A stretch of 64,000 bases of DNA. It comes from Fructobacillus pseudoficulneus (GTDB lineage Bacteria > Bacillota > Bacilli > Lactobacillales > Lactobacillaceae). The stretch covers positions 220,130-284,129 of the forward strand of contig NZ_FNWS01000002.1 of assembly GCF_900108455.1 (NCBI RefSeq), in the 5' to 3' direction. Positions within the stretch are counted from its first letter, which is position 1; each line of letters starts with the position of its first letter. The notes below the pieces were generated by a model. It was not told the DNA's origin and did no database searches. It worked only from the letters and a program-made list of their open reading frames with translations. Below are positions 54,546-62,836 of this stretch, piece by piece. The position numbers were made by a program, and so were the translations under genes.

Positions 54546-55808
54546 TCACCTACCTGGTTCCAAAACAAAGTCTGTGGTTATCGTCAAAGTCGCTGCAAAA
54601 TCTTGGATTTCTTCCAATGTGACGGCTTCGACCCCCTTCATAAAGGCTGTTTCATCGCGGTTAATGCCACGCAAAGTCCGAGCCGCTAGCGACAAAGACT
54701 GAAAGATTGGTGAATCCTGACGAACCAAATAATCATTGATAATCGCCGCTTTGGCGGCAACCAGCTGTTCTTCGGCTAAATGGCCCGCCTTAACAGTTGC
54801 GAGTTGTTCAGCTAACAAAGTGCGTAAGCGATCCTGTTGTTCTGCATCATAGCCAGCAACGACCGTTATCAAAGCCAAATCTGGTTGTAGCCGTGAAGAA
54901 ATACTGTAAGCCAAACTATTCTTTTCGCGGATTTCTGTAAAGAGCAAGCTAGCCGGTCCTTCACCAAAGACGGTATTAAAGACTAAAGCAGTAAAGTAAC
55001 CTTGCTCAGAAGCGGCACCTTGACCCAATTGGTAGTTTTGCACCAAAACTGCCTGTTGCAAATCAGGCTTTGTTTGCACCTTTTTAGAAAAGTCTGCCAA
55101 CTGTGGCACCTTTGCCCGAAACTCATTCCGATTTGGATTAGTCGGCCAGGACCAAGCCGTTAAAGCTGTCACCAAGTCTTCTTCAGCCACATCCCCAACG
55201 ACACTAATCAAAACTTGGTCGTTAGCCAAGAGAGCAGCATGGGCCGCCTGGAGTTCCGCCAGTGACAGTGCTTGAACCTCTTCTTTTGTCCCCAAAATTG
55301 ATTCCTGGATAGCGGAATCAGCAAAGGTCAACTGCCTTGCTTCGTCTAAAGCCAAAACAACCTTGTCATCTTGCCGACCTAAAATGGCCTGGGTGAGGTT
55401 TTGCTTTTCTTGCTTAATCACTGCCTGACTGTTTGCGCTCTCCCAGTCGAAGTTAAAAATCATCGATTGTAAAAAGCTCAGTCCTTCAGCCAATAGATCA
55501 TTAGATTCCGGTAACTGACCGGGCTGAATAATTTGTAGAGATGCCGTCAGCAAGTCCAAATCACCAATGGTTGAGACCTTCGTTTGAAAGTTAGCCCCAA
55601 AATAATCGATCAGTTCCTGTGAGACTGCTTGTTGGTTGGGAAATTCTTTGGATGAGACCGCCATTAAATAGGAAAGTAATGCTCGCTTACTGGCCATTCT
55701 CGTTTGCGCTTTTTGAGCAAAGGTCACCGTGATGTTGACCGTTTGATATTGTGTTTTTGGCAGGTAGAGCAACTGTACTCCGGGTGCCAATTGAGTCGTT
55801 TTTGTCAT
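54546..55808 (-). CDS. ymfF: M16-family protein without the zinc motif (YmfF-like)
   Basis: 420 residues of the insulinase-like fold. The HxxEH site is replaced (RALLSYLMAVSSKEF at the corresponding place), so it is probably the non-catalytic partner of YmfH, 3 bp away. Middle segment FTALVFNTVFGEGPASLLFTEIREKNSLAYS is typical of M16 C-terminal domains, with the substrate-binding Arg/Tyr region. Confidence 0.88.
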   Translation of the reverse strand: MTKTTQLAPGVQLLYLPKTQYQTVNITVTFAQKAQTRMASKRALLSYLMAVSSKEFPNQQAVSQELIDYFGANFQTKVSTIGDLDLLTASLQIIQPGQLPESNDLLAEGLSFLQSMIFNFDWESANSQAVIKQEKQNLTQAILGRQDDKVVLALDEARQLTFADSAIQESILGTKEEVQALSLAELQAAHAALLANDQVLISVVGDVAEEDLVTALTAWSWPTNPNRNEFRAKVPQLADFSKKVQTKPDLQQAVLVQNYQLGQGAASEQGYFTALVFNTVFGEGPASLLFTEIREKNSLAYSISSRLQPDLALITVVAGYDAEQQDRLRTLLAEQLATVKAGHLAEEQLVAAKAAIINDYLVRQDSPIFQSLSLAARTLRGINRDETAFMKGVEAVTLEEIQDFAATLTITTDFVLEPGR

Positions 55809-55835
55809 ATGCTTATCTTAACCGATTTATCCAAA

Positions 55836-55863
55836 AGAAAAAACGCCAACCGGCGTTTTTTTG
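55836..55863 (-). terminator. Terminator of the amino-acid ABC operon
   Basis: ACGCC-AACC-GGCGT stem flanked by long A- and T-runs, just after the binding-protein stop. Confidence 0.9.
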
Positions 55864-55870
55864 TCACAAT

Positions 55871-56713
55871 TTAGTTTTTGGCAAACCACTTATCTTCCAA
55901 AGATTGGATATAGCCATCTGCTCTCAACTTATTCAATTCCTTATTAACTGCCTGACGCAATTGCTTGTCGCCCTTACGGAAGCCAACAACGTCTTCAGTC
56001 ACTGGGAAGCTACCTGTCAAAACCTTGTATTGTGAAGGATCTGCTTGGTGACTGATATAGTAGCGGGCGTAGTCTTCATCAACGAGCAAACCATCAATCC
56101 GGTTCGCATTCAAGTCGGTAAAGGCCTTATCAACCGTGTCATACTCAACGGGCTTTTGATTCTTGATATACTGCTTCAACACCTTTGGCTCATCATTCAA
56201 AACTGATTCACCAGACGAACTTGTTTGAACACCCAAAGTCTTACCAGTCATATCAGAAAACTTATTAACACCTGCTGTCTTCTTGACGACGACTGACAAA
56301 GCAACCTTGTGGTAAACCTGAGAAAAGGCTACTTTCTTAGCCCGGTCAGGCGTCTTGGTATAGCCATTCCAAATGGCGTCAATATTACCTGTGTTCAATT
56401 CCGTTTCCTTCATTGACCAATCAATTGGCTGCCACTTAACTTTGATACCCAAATTGGCAAAGACCTTGTTAGCCAAATCAACATCAAAGCCTTCCAACTT
56501 ACCGGCAGAATCCCGGAAGCCCATCGGTACAAAGGTATCGTCCAAACCAATCGTAATTAGCTTTTCTTGCTTGATCTTTGTCCAGTTATCCGTTTGGTCG
56601 GCCTGACTGTTGTTCTTTGGTTTTGATAAGAAGGTGAAACAAGCAACCGCCAAAGCTAGGAAGACCACGATAACCGTCGTATTAACGATGACTTTCTTTT
56701 TCATTGAAATCAT
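55871..56713 (-). CDS. Amino-acid ABC transporter substrate-binding protein
   Basis: 280 residues of the SBP_bac_3 type: N-terminal hydrophobic segment with a lipobox-like AVAC (Cys about 24), then ITIGLDDTFVPMGFRDSAGKLEGFDVDLAN, the family opening, and VEYDTVDKAFTDLNANRIDGLLVD. Start overlaps the ATPase stop (ATGA) with GGAGG upstream. The T-box at the head of the operon points to histidine as substrate. Confidence 0.93.
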   Translation of the reverse strand: MISMKKKVIVNTTVIVVFLALAVACFTFLSKPKNNSQADQTDNWTKIKQEKLITIGLDDTFVPMGFRDSAGKLEGFDVDLANKVFANLGIKVKWQPIDWSMKETELNTGNIDAIWNGYTKTPDRAKKVAFSQVYHKVALSVVVKKTAGVNKFSDMTGKTLGVQTSSSGESVLNDEPKVLKQYIKNQKPVEYDTVDKAFTDLNANRIDGLLVDEDYARYYISHQADPSQYKVLTGSFPVTEDVVGFRKGDKQLRQAVNKELNKLRADGYIQSLEDKWFAKN

Positions 56714-57351
56714 ACGCGCTTGACCTCCTTTTCAAAATCAAAGACCGTATCCGCAACTTCATCAGCAAACGGCAAATCGTGGGTCACGACCAACTGTGTG
56801 ACGCCGGCCTTCTTAAGCGCCTTAATGACTTGCACCACCTGTTCGGTGGCCTTTTCATCCAAGCCTGAAGTTGGCTCATCGTAAGCAATAATTTGTGGGT
56901 CCATTGCTAATGCTCGAGCAATGCCGACCCGCTGCTTTTGACCACCTGACAACTGATAGGGATACAAATCAGCTTGCTCCGTTAGGCCAAGGGTTGCCAG
57001 CAATTCATCGGCCTTTTTTTCAGCCGCCGCCACTGACATCTTCTTGACTATGATCGGTGCCAAGGTCAAATTCTTTTTCACCGTCAAATGTGGAAAGAGG
57101 TTAAAGTCTTGAAAAATCAAACCAACTTTAGCGGCTAAGGCTGGATCACCAACCGGATAGGTTTGACCATTCAAATCAATCGTTCCTGCTTGAGCATCTT
57201 CCAAGCCAGTCAAAGTCTTAATCAACGTTGTCTTTCCTGAACCGGAAGGTCCCAAGACAACCAAGACTTCCGCATCAGATAGAGAAAGTGATAAGTCTTT
57301 GAAGATTACCTTATCTCCGTATGTTTTTGTCAAATTTTCGATTTGAATCAT
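56710..57351 (-). CDS. Amino-acid ABC transporter ATP-binding protein
   Basis: 213 residues, short for the family (about 240). Walker [13 protein letters not shown] (about 34-45), FQDFNLFPHLTV, LSGGQKQRVGIARALA (about 129-144), Walker B IIAYDEPTSGLD. 4 bp downstream of the permease gene; one operon under the T-box. Confidence 0.95.
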   Translation of the reverse strand: MIQIENLTKTYGDKVIFKDLSLSLSDAEVLVVLGPSGSGKTTLIKTLTGLEDAQAGTIDLNGQTYPVGDPALAAKVGLIFQDFNLFPHLTVKKNLTLAPIIVKKMSVAAAEKKADELLATLGLTEQADLYPYQLSGGQKQRVGIARALAMDPQIIAYDEPTSGLDEKATEQVVQVIKALKKAGVTQLVVTHDLPFADEVADTVFDFEKEVKRV

Positions 57352-57355
57352 GGGC

Positions 57356-58003
57356 TTACCTCCAAATGCTCAAGCGCTTCTCGCTGCGACGCAAGGCCAC
57401 CGTAACGATTCCAGTCATAATCAAGTACATTAAACCAACAATCAAGTAAGGCACCAGTGAAACATCTCGACTTGCCGCAATCGAACCTGCTCGAAGAATA
57501 TCACCCAGGCCAATTACATAAATCAAAGAGGTGTCCTTAACCAAATTCACCACTTCGTTACCAAATGATGGAACGACAATTTTGATAACCTGCGGCAAGA
57601 TAATCTTGAAAAAAGTTTGTGCCTTGTTAAGACCCAAGACTTGGGCGGCATCAAATTGTCCCTTAGGAACTGCCTGCAAACCACCACGGAAAATTTCTGC
57701 CAGGTAGGCGGCATAGTTAATAATAAAGGCGAATGCCGCTGCATCGAAGCGAGTCATGGAAACCCCAACCATTGCCAAACCGTAGTAGAAGAAAATCAGT
57801 TGCAGCAATAATGGTGTTCCACGCATCAACCAGATATAACCGTTCACCAGCCAGCGAACACTGAAGTATGGTGACCGCAATGCCAACGAAACTAAAATTC
57901 CTAATGGCACCGAGCCGACGATGGTAATAAAGAAAACCCCCAAGGTCATCTGCAAACCGGAAGCAATCCCCGGTAAAATTTCAAAAAAATAGTTCATTTT
58001 CAT
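57356..58003 (-). CDS. Amino-acid ABC transporter permease
   Basis: 215 residues, HisM/GlnP type, about five helices, with LMRGTPLLLQLIFFYYG (about 39-55) and the EAA loop AAYLAEIFRGGLQAVPKGQFDAAQVLGL (about 98-125). First gene after the T-box terminator, so its transcription depends on readthrough. Confidence 0.94.
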   Translation of the reverse strand: MKMNYFFEILPGIASGLQMTLGVFFITIVGSVPLGILVSLALRSPYFSVRWLVNGYIWLMRGTPLLLQLIFFYYGLAMVGVSMTRFDAAAFAFIINYAAYLAEIFRGGLQAVPKGQFDAAQVLGLNKAQTFFKIILPQVIKIVVPSFGNEVVNLVKDTSLIYVIGLGDILRAGSIAASRDVSLVPYLIVGLMYLIMTGIVTVALRRSEKRLSIWR

Positions 58004-58039
58004 TCCCCCACTTTCTTTGTGGCCATGGTCCCAAGCAAA

Positions 58040-58303
58040 TAAAAAACGCCCTCTAAGCGCTTAAGCACTTAGAGGGCGAATTTTCGCGGTCCCACCTCAT
58101 CGTTGTTTCTTCATTACTGAAAAAACCTCATGGCGTTAGTTTCCTAACTACCGGCAAGATAACGGTTGCGACCGATGCTACCTACTGTTAGTTCAATAGC
58201 ACACTCCCAGGAGTGTTTCACCAATCGCCCTTACCTACTCGCAATTCCCGCAGGCTTCCTGAAAAGGGTCGATTGGCTACTCGCCTGGTCAACGTTTTAA
58301 TTT
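58040..58303 (-). promoter_or_regulatory. T-box riboswitch, predicted histidine-specific
   Basis: Leader of the ABC operon. T-box core AGGTGGGACCGCG lies at 58097-58085 (minus). Stem I is closed by CCAGG/CCTGG with an AGTA bulge on one side and the specifier loop TGAAACACT (58220-58212) on the other; read like the glyQS loop, the codon after GAAA is CAC (His). The variable base of the T-box UGGN is G, which pairs with a C73 discriminator, as in bacterial tRNA-His. It is followed by the terminator hairpin at 58047-58078. The base after CAC is U rather than the usual purine. Confidence 0.88.
58041..58078 (-). terminator. T-box-controlled terminator
   Basis: 11-bp stem CGCCCTCTAAG / CTTAGAGGGCG with a T6 tail on the minus strand. 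Confidence 0.93.
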
Positions 58304-58309
58304 ATGGTC

Positions 58310-58338
58310 ATTATACATAGGCATTTTCAAAAATGCAA
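58310..58338 (-). promoter_or_regulatory. Promoter of the T-box operon
   Basis: -35 TTGCAT (58338-58333), 17-bp spacer, -10 TATAAT (58315-58310) on the minus strand. Confidence 0.7.
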
Positions 58339-58340
58339 AT

Positions 58341-58868
58341 TTATGTTAATCGTTGGAACAATGACCAAGAAGGATAATAGGCTAAAGCCGCAATCACCAA
58401 GTTCAAAAAGGCAGTTGGCAAAACGTCTTTAATAATAAACGGTAACAGCGAAAGATTGGCAATATTGATGATTGAACCAGCAACATAGGTCACCAGTAAG
58501 TAGGTCAATAAACCAAGAAGCAAAAGCAATAGGCCAGACATAATTCGTTCGTCAAAGTAAGGCCGTAGTTTTTGCATTAGAATCGTTGCGGCCAAAAAAG
58601 CAACCGTATAAGTTCCTAAAATTTCAGTGTAATAAATATCAAACAGCACTCCAATGCCAACCACATAAAAATAAAATGGCAGATGATCTGCAATTTCGAA
58701 TTGCACACCGTAAAAGAGCCAAATCAGCGTCAACATTGGAATAATATGGACTGGCGGATGGAGTAAAAATGAACCAAATGATGACATCAGGTTACCATCG
58801 ACAAAGAACAAAACCAACAAAATTAGTGGATAAATAATTTGTAGTCGAATAAATTGCCAACCTGCCAT
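58341..58868 (-). CDS. mreD: Rod shape-determining protein MreD
   Basis: 175-residue membrane protein with about five helices, start LQIIYPLILLVLFFVDGNL. Sequence is poorly conserved in this family, so the call rests mainly on topology and on the position 1 bp after mreC. Part of the elongasome with MreB, MreC and RodZ. Confidence 0.88.
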   Translation of the reverse strand: MAGWQFIRLQIIYPLILLVLFFVDGNLMSSFGSFLLHPPVHIIPMLTLIWLFYGVQFEIADHLPFYFYVVGIGVLFDIYYTEILGTYTVAFLAATILMQKLRPYFDERIMSGLLLLLLGLLTYLLVTYVAGSIINIANLSLLPFIIKDVLPTAFLNLVIAALAYYPSWSLFQRLT

Positions 58869-58869
58869 A

Positions 58870-59724
58870 TTATGATCCTACCTCTGTCTTTGCAACCAAA
58901 ACCGTACTCAAACGGCTCAAATCAGAACTTGGCTGTATATAAATCTTTCGTGACAAACCATAATCATCGGTCGTCACCTTAGCCACTTTTCCAACCAAAA
59001 TACCTTCAGGCATCATACCACCCAAACCAGATGTGACCACTTTATCACCCGGATTAATGGCCTGTGTTTCGGTAATTTGTCCCATCACTAAAAGCTTTTG
59101 ATTGACATCGTAATCGGTAATAATCCCGTTGACGTCGCCTTGACTACCCTTGACGGTAATCGCAAAGCGGTTGGTATCTTCACTTGAATCAGAAACCAAC
59201 GTCACCTTTGAATTGACCGTATTCACTTCTGAAATTCGACCAATCAAACCTGAATCGCCCAAAACAGGCATTCCCTTTTTAATACCAGACTTGGCCCCCT
59301 TGTTAATCACAAGTTGAGACTGCCAGGTCGTTGGTGAGCGGGCAATCGTCACTGCTGAGACAGTATCGTAATCGGTCAACGATGCCTTCAAATCCAGTTG
59401 CTTCTTCAACGACTTATTCTCGTCTTCCAAGGTTTGGAGACGAACTTGAGTTTGAGCATAACCATCAAGTTTTGACTTCAACTTTTTGTTTTCGTCAAAT
59501 GTGGATAGCAAATTTGACAATGAATTAGCTCGAGTACCAATGGCATTGGTTGGTGCGGAAATCACTCGCGAAACCCCACCAGTAATGTCATTGACCATTC
59601 GTTGGAACAACGGTGGCGTGTTCGTCTTATTAGCCCACCAGTTGGACCCAGTAATTAAACCGACAATCACCAAAAAGCCAACCATCAGAATAACTACTGT
59701 TTTGGATGAAAATAACTTACGCAT
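58870..59724 (-). CDS. mreC: Rod shape-determining protein MreC
   Basis: 284 residues from ATG 59724 (AGAGGA upstream). One N-terminal membrane helix (about 8-27), a coiled coil (about 65-105, LKSKLDGYAQTQVRLQTLED), then the beta-rich domain with ARSPTTWQSQLVINKGAKSGIKKGMPVL and VVTSGLGGMMPEGILVG. Between mreB and mreD. Confidence 0.95.
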   Translation of the reverse strand: MRKLFSSKTVVILMVGFLVIVGLITGSNWWANKTNTPPLFQRMVNDITGGVSRVISAPTNAIGTRANSLSNLLSTFDENKKLKSKLDGYAQTQVRLQTLEDENKSLKKQLDLKASLTDYDTVSAVTIARSPTTWQSQLVINKGAKSGIKKGMPVLGDSGLIGRISEVNTVNSKVTLVSDSSEDTNRFAITVKGSQGDVNGIITDYDVNQKLLVMGQITETQAINPGDKVVTSGLGGMMPEGILVGKVAKVTTDDYGLSRKIYIQPSSDLSRLSTVLVAKTEVGS

Positions 59725-59753
59725 GGAATAATCCTCTCCACTCAATCCGTTTT

Positions 59754-59787
59754 GAAAACAAAAGCGCAGCGCACGGCGCTACGCTTC
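59754..59787 (-). terminator. Hairpin between mreB and mreC
   Basis: AAGCG-CA-GCGC / GCGC-TA-CGCTT stem with T-run on the minus strand; may give partial termination after mreB. Confidence 0.7.
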
Positions 59788-59813
59788 CTAAAACAGATAA
59801 TTGACACTAATTT

Positions 59814-60821
59814 TTAGTTACGTTGCAAAACTTCCAAAGACTTCAAAGATTCACCAACGCCCTTAACAACAGCATCCAAAGGATCCTCCGCTACAATAAC
59901 CGGCACCTTTGTAATTGATTCAATCAAAGCTGGCAAGCCACGCAATTGTGCGCCACCACCAGTCAAAACCATTCCATGATCGATAACATCAGCAGAAATT
60001 TCTGGCTGTGTTGATTCCAAATTTTCGCGAATAGCATTCACGATTTCATTGATTGGATCTTGGATAGCAATTGCAATGTCTTCTGCAGAAACTTCAATTG
60101 TTTTTGGCAAACCAGTCAATAAATCACGACCACGAGCAGTAGCAGAGTCCATTGACTTAGCGTCTTCAGTTGAAACCGTTCCGACTTCAATCTTCAAACG
60201 TTCAGCGGTTGCTTCACCAATTGCCAAGTTATTGTTATTACGGATATATGAAGTGATTGCATCGTTGAGCTTATCACCGGCAAAACGCGTTGAACGAGCG
60301 GCAACGATTCCACCAAGAGAAATCGTTGCCACATCAGTTGTTCCACCACCAAAGTCAACAACCATTGAACCAGTTGGTTCCATAACTGGCAAACCGGCAC
60401 CAATCGCTGCAGCAAATGGCTCTTCGATGACATAAGCATCCTTAGCACCGGCAACACGGGCAGCATCAATCACTGCACGACGTTCCACAGCAGTAATCCG
60501 AGCTGGTACACCCAAAGTCACATAAGGCTTTCCAACACGACCACCAAGAGCCTTGTTCAAGTAGTAAGAAATCATGGCAACCGTTGTGTCATAATCAGCG
60601 ATTACGCCATCACGCATTGGACGAATAGCTGCAATACTTGCAGGAGTACGGCCAAGCATTTCTTTTGCTTCTTCACCAACAGCAATTACTTCTTGCGTTT
60701 CAGTGTTACGAGCAACAACAGAAGGTTCACGTAAAACGATTCCCTTTCCTTCGACGTATACATAAGTATTTGTCGTTCCTAAATCAATACCAACGTTATG
60801 TTGTCCAAATGATAATGCCAC
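59814..60821 (-). CDS. mreB: Rod shape-determining protein MreB
   Basis: Actin-like scaffold for lateral wall growth. 335 residues from a GTG at 60821 (MALSFGQHNVGIDLGTTNT): GAGAGG lies 7 bases upstream; a TTG in the ribosome site was rejected. Phosphate 1 GIDLGTTNTYVY (about 12-23), phosphate 2 VVDFGGGTTDVA (about 160-171) and LTGGGAQLRGLP (adenosine, about 286-297). Confidence 0.96.
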   Translation of the reverse strand: MALSFGQHNVGIDLGTTNTYVYVEGKGIVLREPSVVARNTETQEVIAVGEEAKEMLGRTPASIAAIRPMRDGVIADYDTTVAMISYYLNKALGGRVGKPYVTLGVPARITAVERRAVIDAARVAGAKDAYVIEEPFAAAIGAGLPVMEPTGSMVVDFGGGTTDVATISLGGIVAARSTRFAGDKLNDAITSYIRNNNNLAIGEATAERLKIEVGTVSTEDAKSMDSATARGRDLLTGLPKTIEVSAEDIAIAIQDPINEIVNAIRENLESTQPEISADVIDHGMVLTGGGAQLRGLPALIESITKVPVIVAEDPLDAVVKGVGESLKSLEVLQRN

Positions 60822-60839
60822 GATTTTGCCTCTCAATTA

Positions 60840-60895
60840 GGCTGGTTTAATCAGTCCAGCCATTCTTTAATATAGTTTACTTGATTATTATTGTA
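60840..60895 (-). promoter_or_regulatory. mreB promoter and leader hairpin
   Basis: Extended -10 TGCTACAAT (TACAAT at 60895-60890) on the minus strand; the leader folds into GGCTGG-N10-CCAGCC (60861-60840) just before the ribosome site, without a U-tract. Confidence 0.5.
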
Positions 60896-60919
60896 GCATA
60901 CTTTAACCGGCGCGACAGG

Positions 60920-61093
60920 CTATTTTGCACGAATATAAGTTACTTTACCAGCCCGATGAGCAATTCCCTTCACCGTGTTTTGATACGGAAATGCTGACCA
61001 GGCTTTTTGAAATGCCGGGAAATTTTCCGACTCAACTTCAATTTTGTCAATTTTCCCACTGCGTAAATCCAGTAATGCTTGTTCAAAGTCCAT
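60920..61093 (-). CDS. Small soluble protein, 57 residues, function unknown
   Basis: ATG at 61093 with AAGGAA nine bases upstream; 57 codons. Opens MDFEQALLDLRSGKIDKIEV and ends with AHRAGKVTYIRAK: alternating helix and beta with a basic C-terminus, so it looks like a small folded protein. 16 bp after miaA and before mreB. No family name recognised; the position suggests cotranscription with miaA. Confidence 0.75.
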   Translation of the reverse strand: MDFEQALLDLRSGKIDKIEVESENFPAFQKAWSAFPYQNTVKGIAHRAGKVTYIRAK

Positions 61094-61109
61094 CTTTTTG
61101 TTTCCTTTT

Positions 61110-62003
61110 TTATTCGGCTAAAAATTCTTTCACTTTGGCATCCGCATTTGCAAAAGCCTCATCACCATTAATCCATTGTAAGCCAGGAATTTGGTGCCGC
61201 CAATAGGTTAATTGGCGTTTGGCATACCGTCTTGAATTTTGTTGGATATGCTCAACAACCTCTGGCAAACTTTGTTCGCCAGCAAAGTAAGGATAAAATT
61301 CTGCATAGCCAATCCCGCGGCCAGCTTGTAATGCAAGCCCGCCTTGTTCAAACAACGTCCGGGCCTCTGCTTCAAGGCCTTGGTCAATCATTAATTGAAC
61401 CCGGCGGTTAATCCGACCATATAAGACTTCTCGATCCCAATCAAGGGCCAAAACCAATGGCCGATATGTTGGCCTTTCTGGTCGGTCAACCTTCCCGTTT
61501 TTAGCAATTTGAAGAGCCCTAATTACTCGGTCTTTATTTTGTAAGTCCACTTGCTGTAATAACTCTGCTGAAGCAACTTGCTTCAATTCGGCTTGTAAAA
61601 CTGATAATGGACGCTTTTGATCTCTCGCAACTTCTGCCGGATTTGATTTAGCAAAGTCTAAGGGTTGATAACCCAACAGAGCCTTAACATAAAAGCCGGT
61701 CCCACCAACCACAACTGGGACCTTTCCAGCAGCTACGATTTGCAAAATTGCTTGGTCAGCCAAATCAATAAAGTCGGCCACCGAAAAATCAGCCGTCATT
61801 AAGCAAACATCTAACAAATGGTGCGGGATGCCTTGCCTTTCTAAGACAGGCGTCTTAGCGGTTCCAATATCCAGACCGCGATAAACCTGTAGCGAATCGG
61901 CCGAGACAATTTCACCATTATATTTTTTGGCTAACTGTATCGCTAAATCTGACTTGCCAGAAGCAGTCGGACCGGCAATCACGATAACAGAAATCGGTGG
62001 CAT
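61110..62003 (-). CDS. miaA: tRNA dimethylallyltransferase
   Basis: Isopentenylates A37 of tRNAs reading U-initial codons. 297 residues from ATG 62003 (GGAG upstream); P-loop IAGPTASGKSDLA (about 9-21), SADSLQVYRGLDIGTAKT (about 36-53), VVGGTGFYVKALL (about 97-109) and GRGIGYAEFYPYF near the C-terminus. Confidence 0.96.
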   Translation of the reverse strand: MPPISVIVIAGPTASGKSDLAIQLAKKYNGEIVSADSLQVYRGLDIGTAKTPVLERQGIPHHLLDVCLMTADFSVADFIDLADQAILQIVAAGKVPVVVGGTGFYVKALLGYQPLDFAKSNPAEVARDQKRPLSVLQAELKQVASAELLQQVDLQNKDRVIRALQIAKNGKVDRPERPTYRPLVLALDWDREVLYGRINRRVQLMIDQGLEAEARTLFEQGGLALQAGRGIGYAEFYPYFAGEQSLPEVVEHIQQNSRRYAKRQLTYWRHQIPGLQWINGDEAFANADAKVKEFLAE

Positions 62004-62087
62004 AATTACTCCAATCAATAACAAATGGGGATTTACAAAGCTTATTCATTCAACGATAATGGAAGAAAAGAAGTTAGGAGATAAGCT

Positions 62088-62273
62088 ATGAAAAAAGAAT
62101 TTAAATTTGGACTTGCAACTGGTGTCGTTGGTTCTGCCATTGCAGCCGTTTCTGCTGGCTTTGGTTACCACAAATTGGTGAAAAAACCTCAACAAAAAGC
62201 GGATGAAGACTACGAAGCAGTTTCCAAAGCTGCCGTTCGTAAGTCCGTGGCAGCCCACCAATCACGCTTCTAA
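62088..62273 (+). CDS. DUF3042-family small protein
   Basis: 61 residues: basic start MKKEFKFG, a Gly/Ala-rich helix (about 8-27), then a hydrophilic tail KADEDYEAVSKAAVRKSVAAHQSRF, matching the short DUF3042 family of lactobacilli (function unknown). TAGGAGA precedes the ATG. Divergent from miaA; ends at a terminator. Confidence 0.85.
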   Translation: MKKEFKFGLATGVVGSAIAAVSAGFGYHKLVKKPQQKADEDYEAVSKAAVRKSVAAHQSRF

Positions 62274-62281
62274 TTACTACT

Positions 62282-62311
62282 AAAAAAGAATCGCTAAGCG
62301 ATTCTTTTTTA
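62282..62311. terminator. Bidirectional terminator
   Basis: AAAAAAGAATCGC-TAA-GCGATTCTTTTTT palindrome between the DUF3042 gene and the convergent rhodanese-like gene. Confidence 0.92.
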
Positions 62312-62707
62312 TTTCTTCGTTTCAGTTAACTGACGGTAACCACCAGCCATCAAAAACAAGCGATTCTTAGCAACGCCTTCTTTGCGCAAATGCTTGGCAA
62401 CAGAACTTGGTCCTTGCAAAGTATCTCCATACAAGTAGATATTCATATCCTGACGCAAACCTGACTTACCTTGGTTAAAAGATAAAGCCGGCATATTACG
62501 TGAGCCCTTTAAATGTGAGCGCTTGTATGGTTCTTTGTCACGAACATCAACAAGTTGTCCGTGATCTTCATCTTGTTGCTTAATGAAAGCAGCAGTTTTC
62601 AAAACCGTCCCACGGCTGCTTGCCAAAAAGCGAGTAATGATTTTGCTCAAGAAATAAAAAACAACCCAGAAAAACAAAACCAGGGTAATGGTCCATAAAA
62701 TGTTCAT
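62309..62707 (-). CDS. Membrane-anchored rhodanese-like protein lacking the catalytic Cys
   Basis: 132 residues from ATG 62707 (TGGAGTG upstream). One N-terminal membrane helix (about 4-25), then a rhodanese domain: LVDVRDKEPYKRSHLKGSRNMPALSF (about 52-77). The active-site loop, normally with Cys, reads IYLYGDTLQGPSSVA, so no thiol is present and sulfur transfer is not expected. Similar inactive YqhL/YibN-type proteins may be binding or regulatory modules. Confidence 0.88.
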   Translation of the reverse strand: MNILWTITLVLFFWVVFYFLSKIITRFLASSRGTVLKTAAFIKQQDEDHGQLVDVRDKEPYKRSHLKGSRNMPALSFNQGKSGLRQDMNIYLYGDTLQGPSSVAKHLRKEGVAKNRLFLMAGGYRQLTETKK

Positions 62708-62790
62708 GAAATTCACTCCAGAATTTTAAATAATATAGTTATTATACCGACTTTCAGACAACAAACCAAGCCCGACACCTAATTGGCAAA

Positions 62791-62821
62791 GAAAAAGCAA
62801 GGTTTGAATCAACCTTGCTTA
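62791..62821 (-). terminator. Terminator after mecA
   Basis: AAGCAAGGTT / AACCTTGCTT 10-bp stem with T-run on the minus strand. Confidence 0.85.
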
Positions 62822-62836
62822 ACCCTTCATTCAAAT

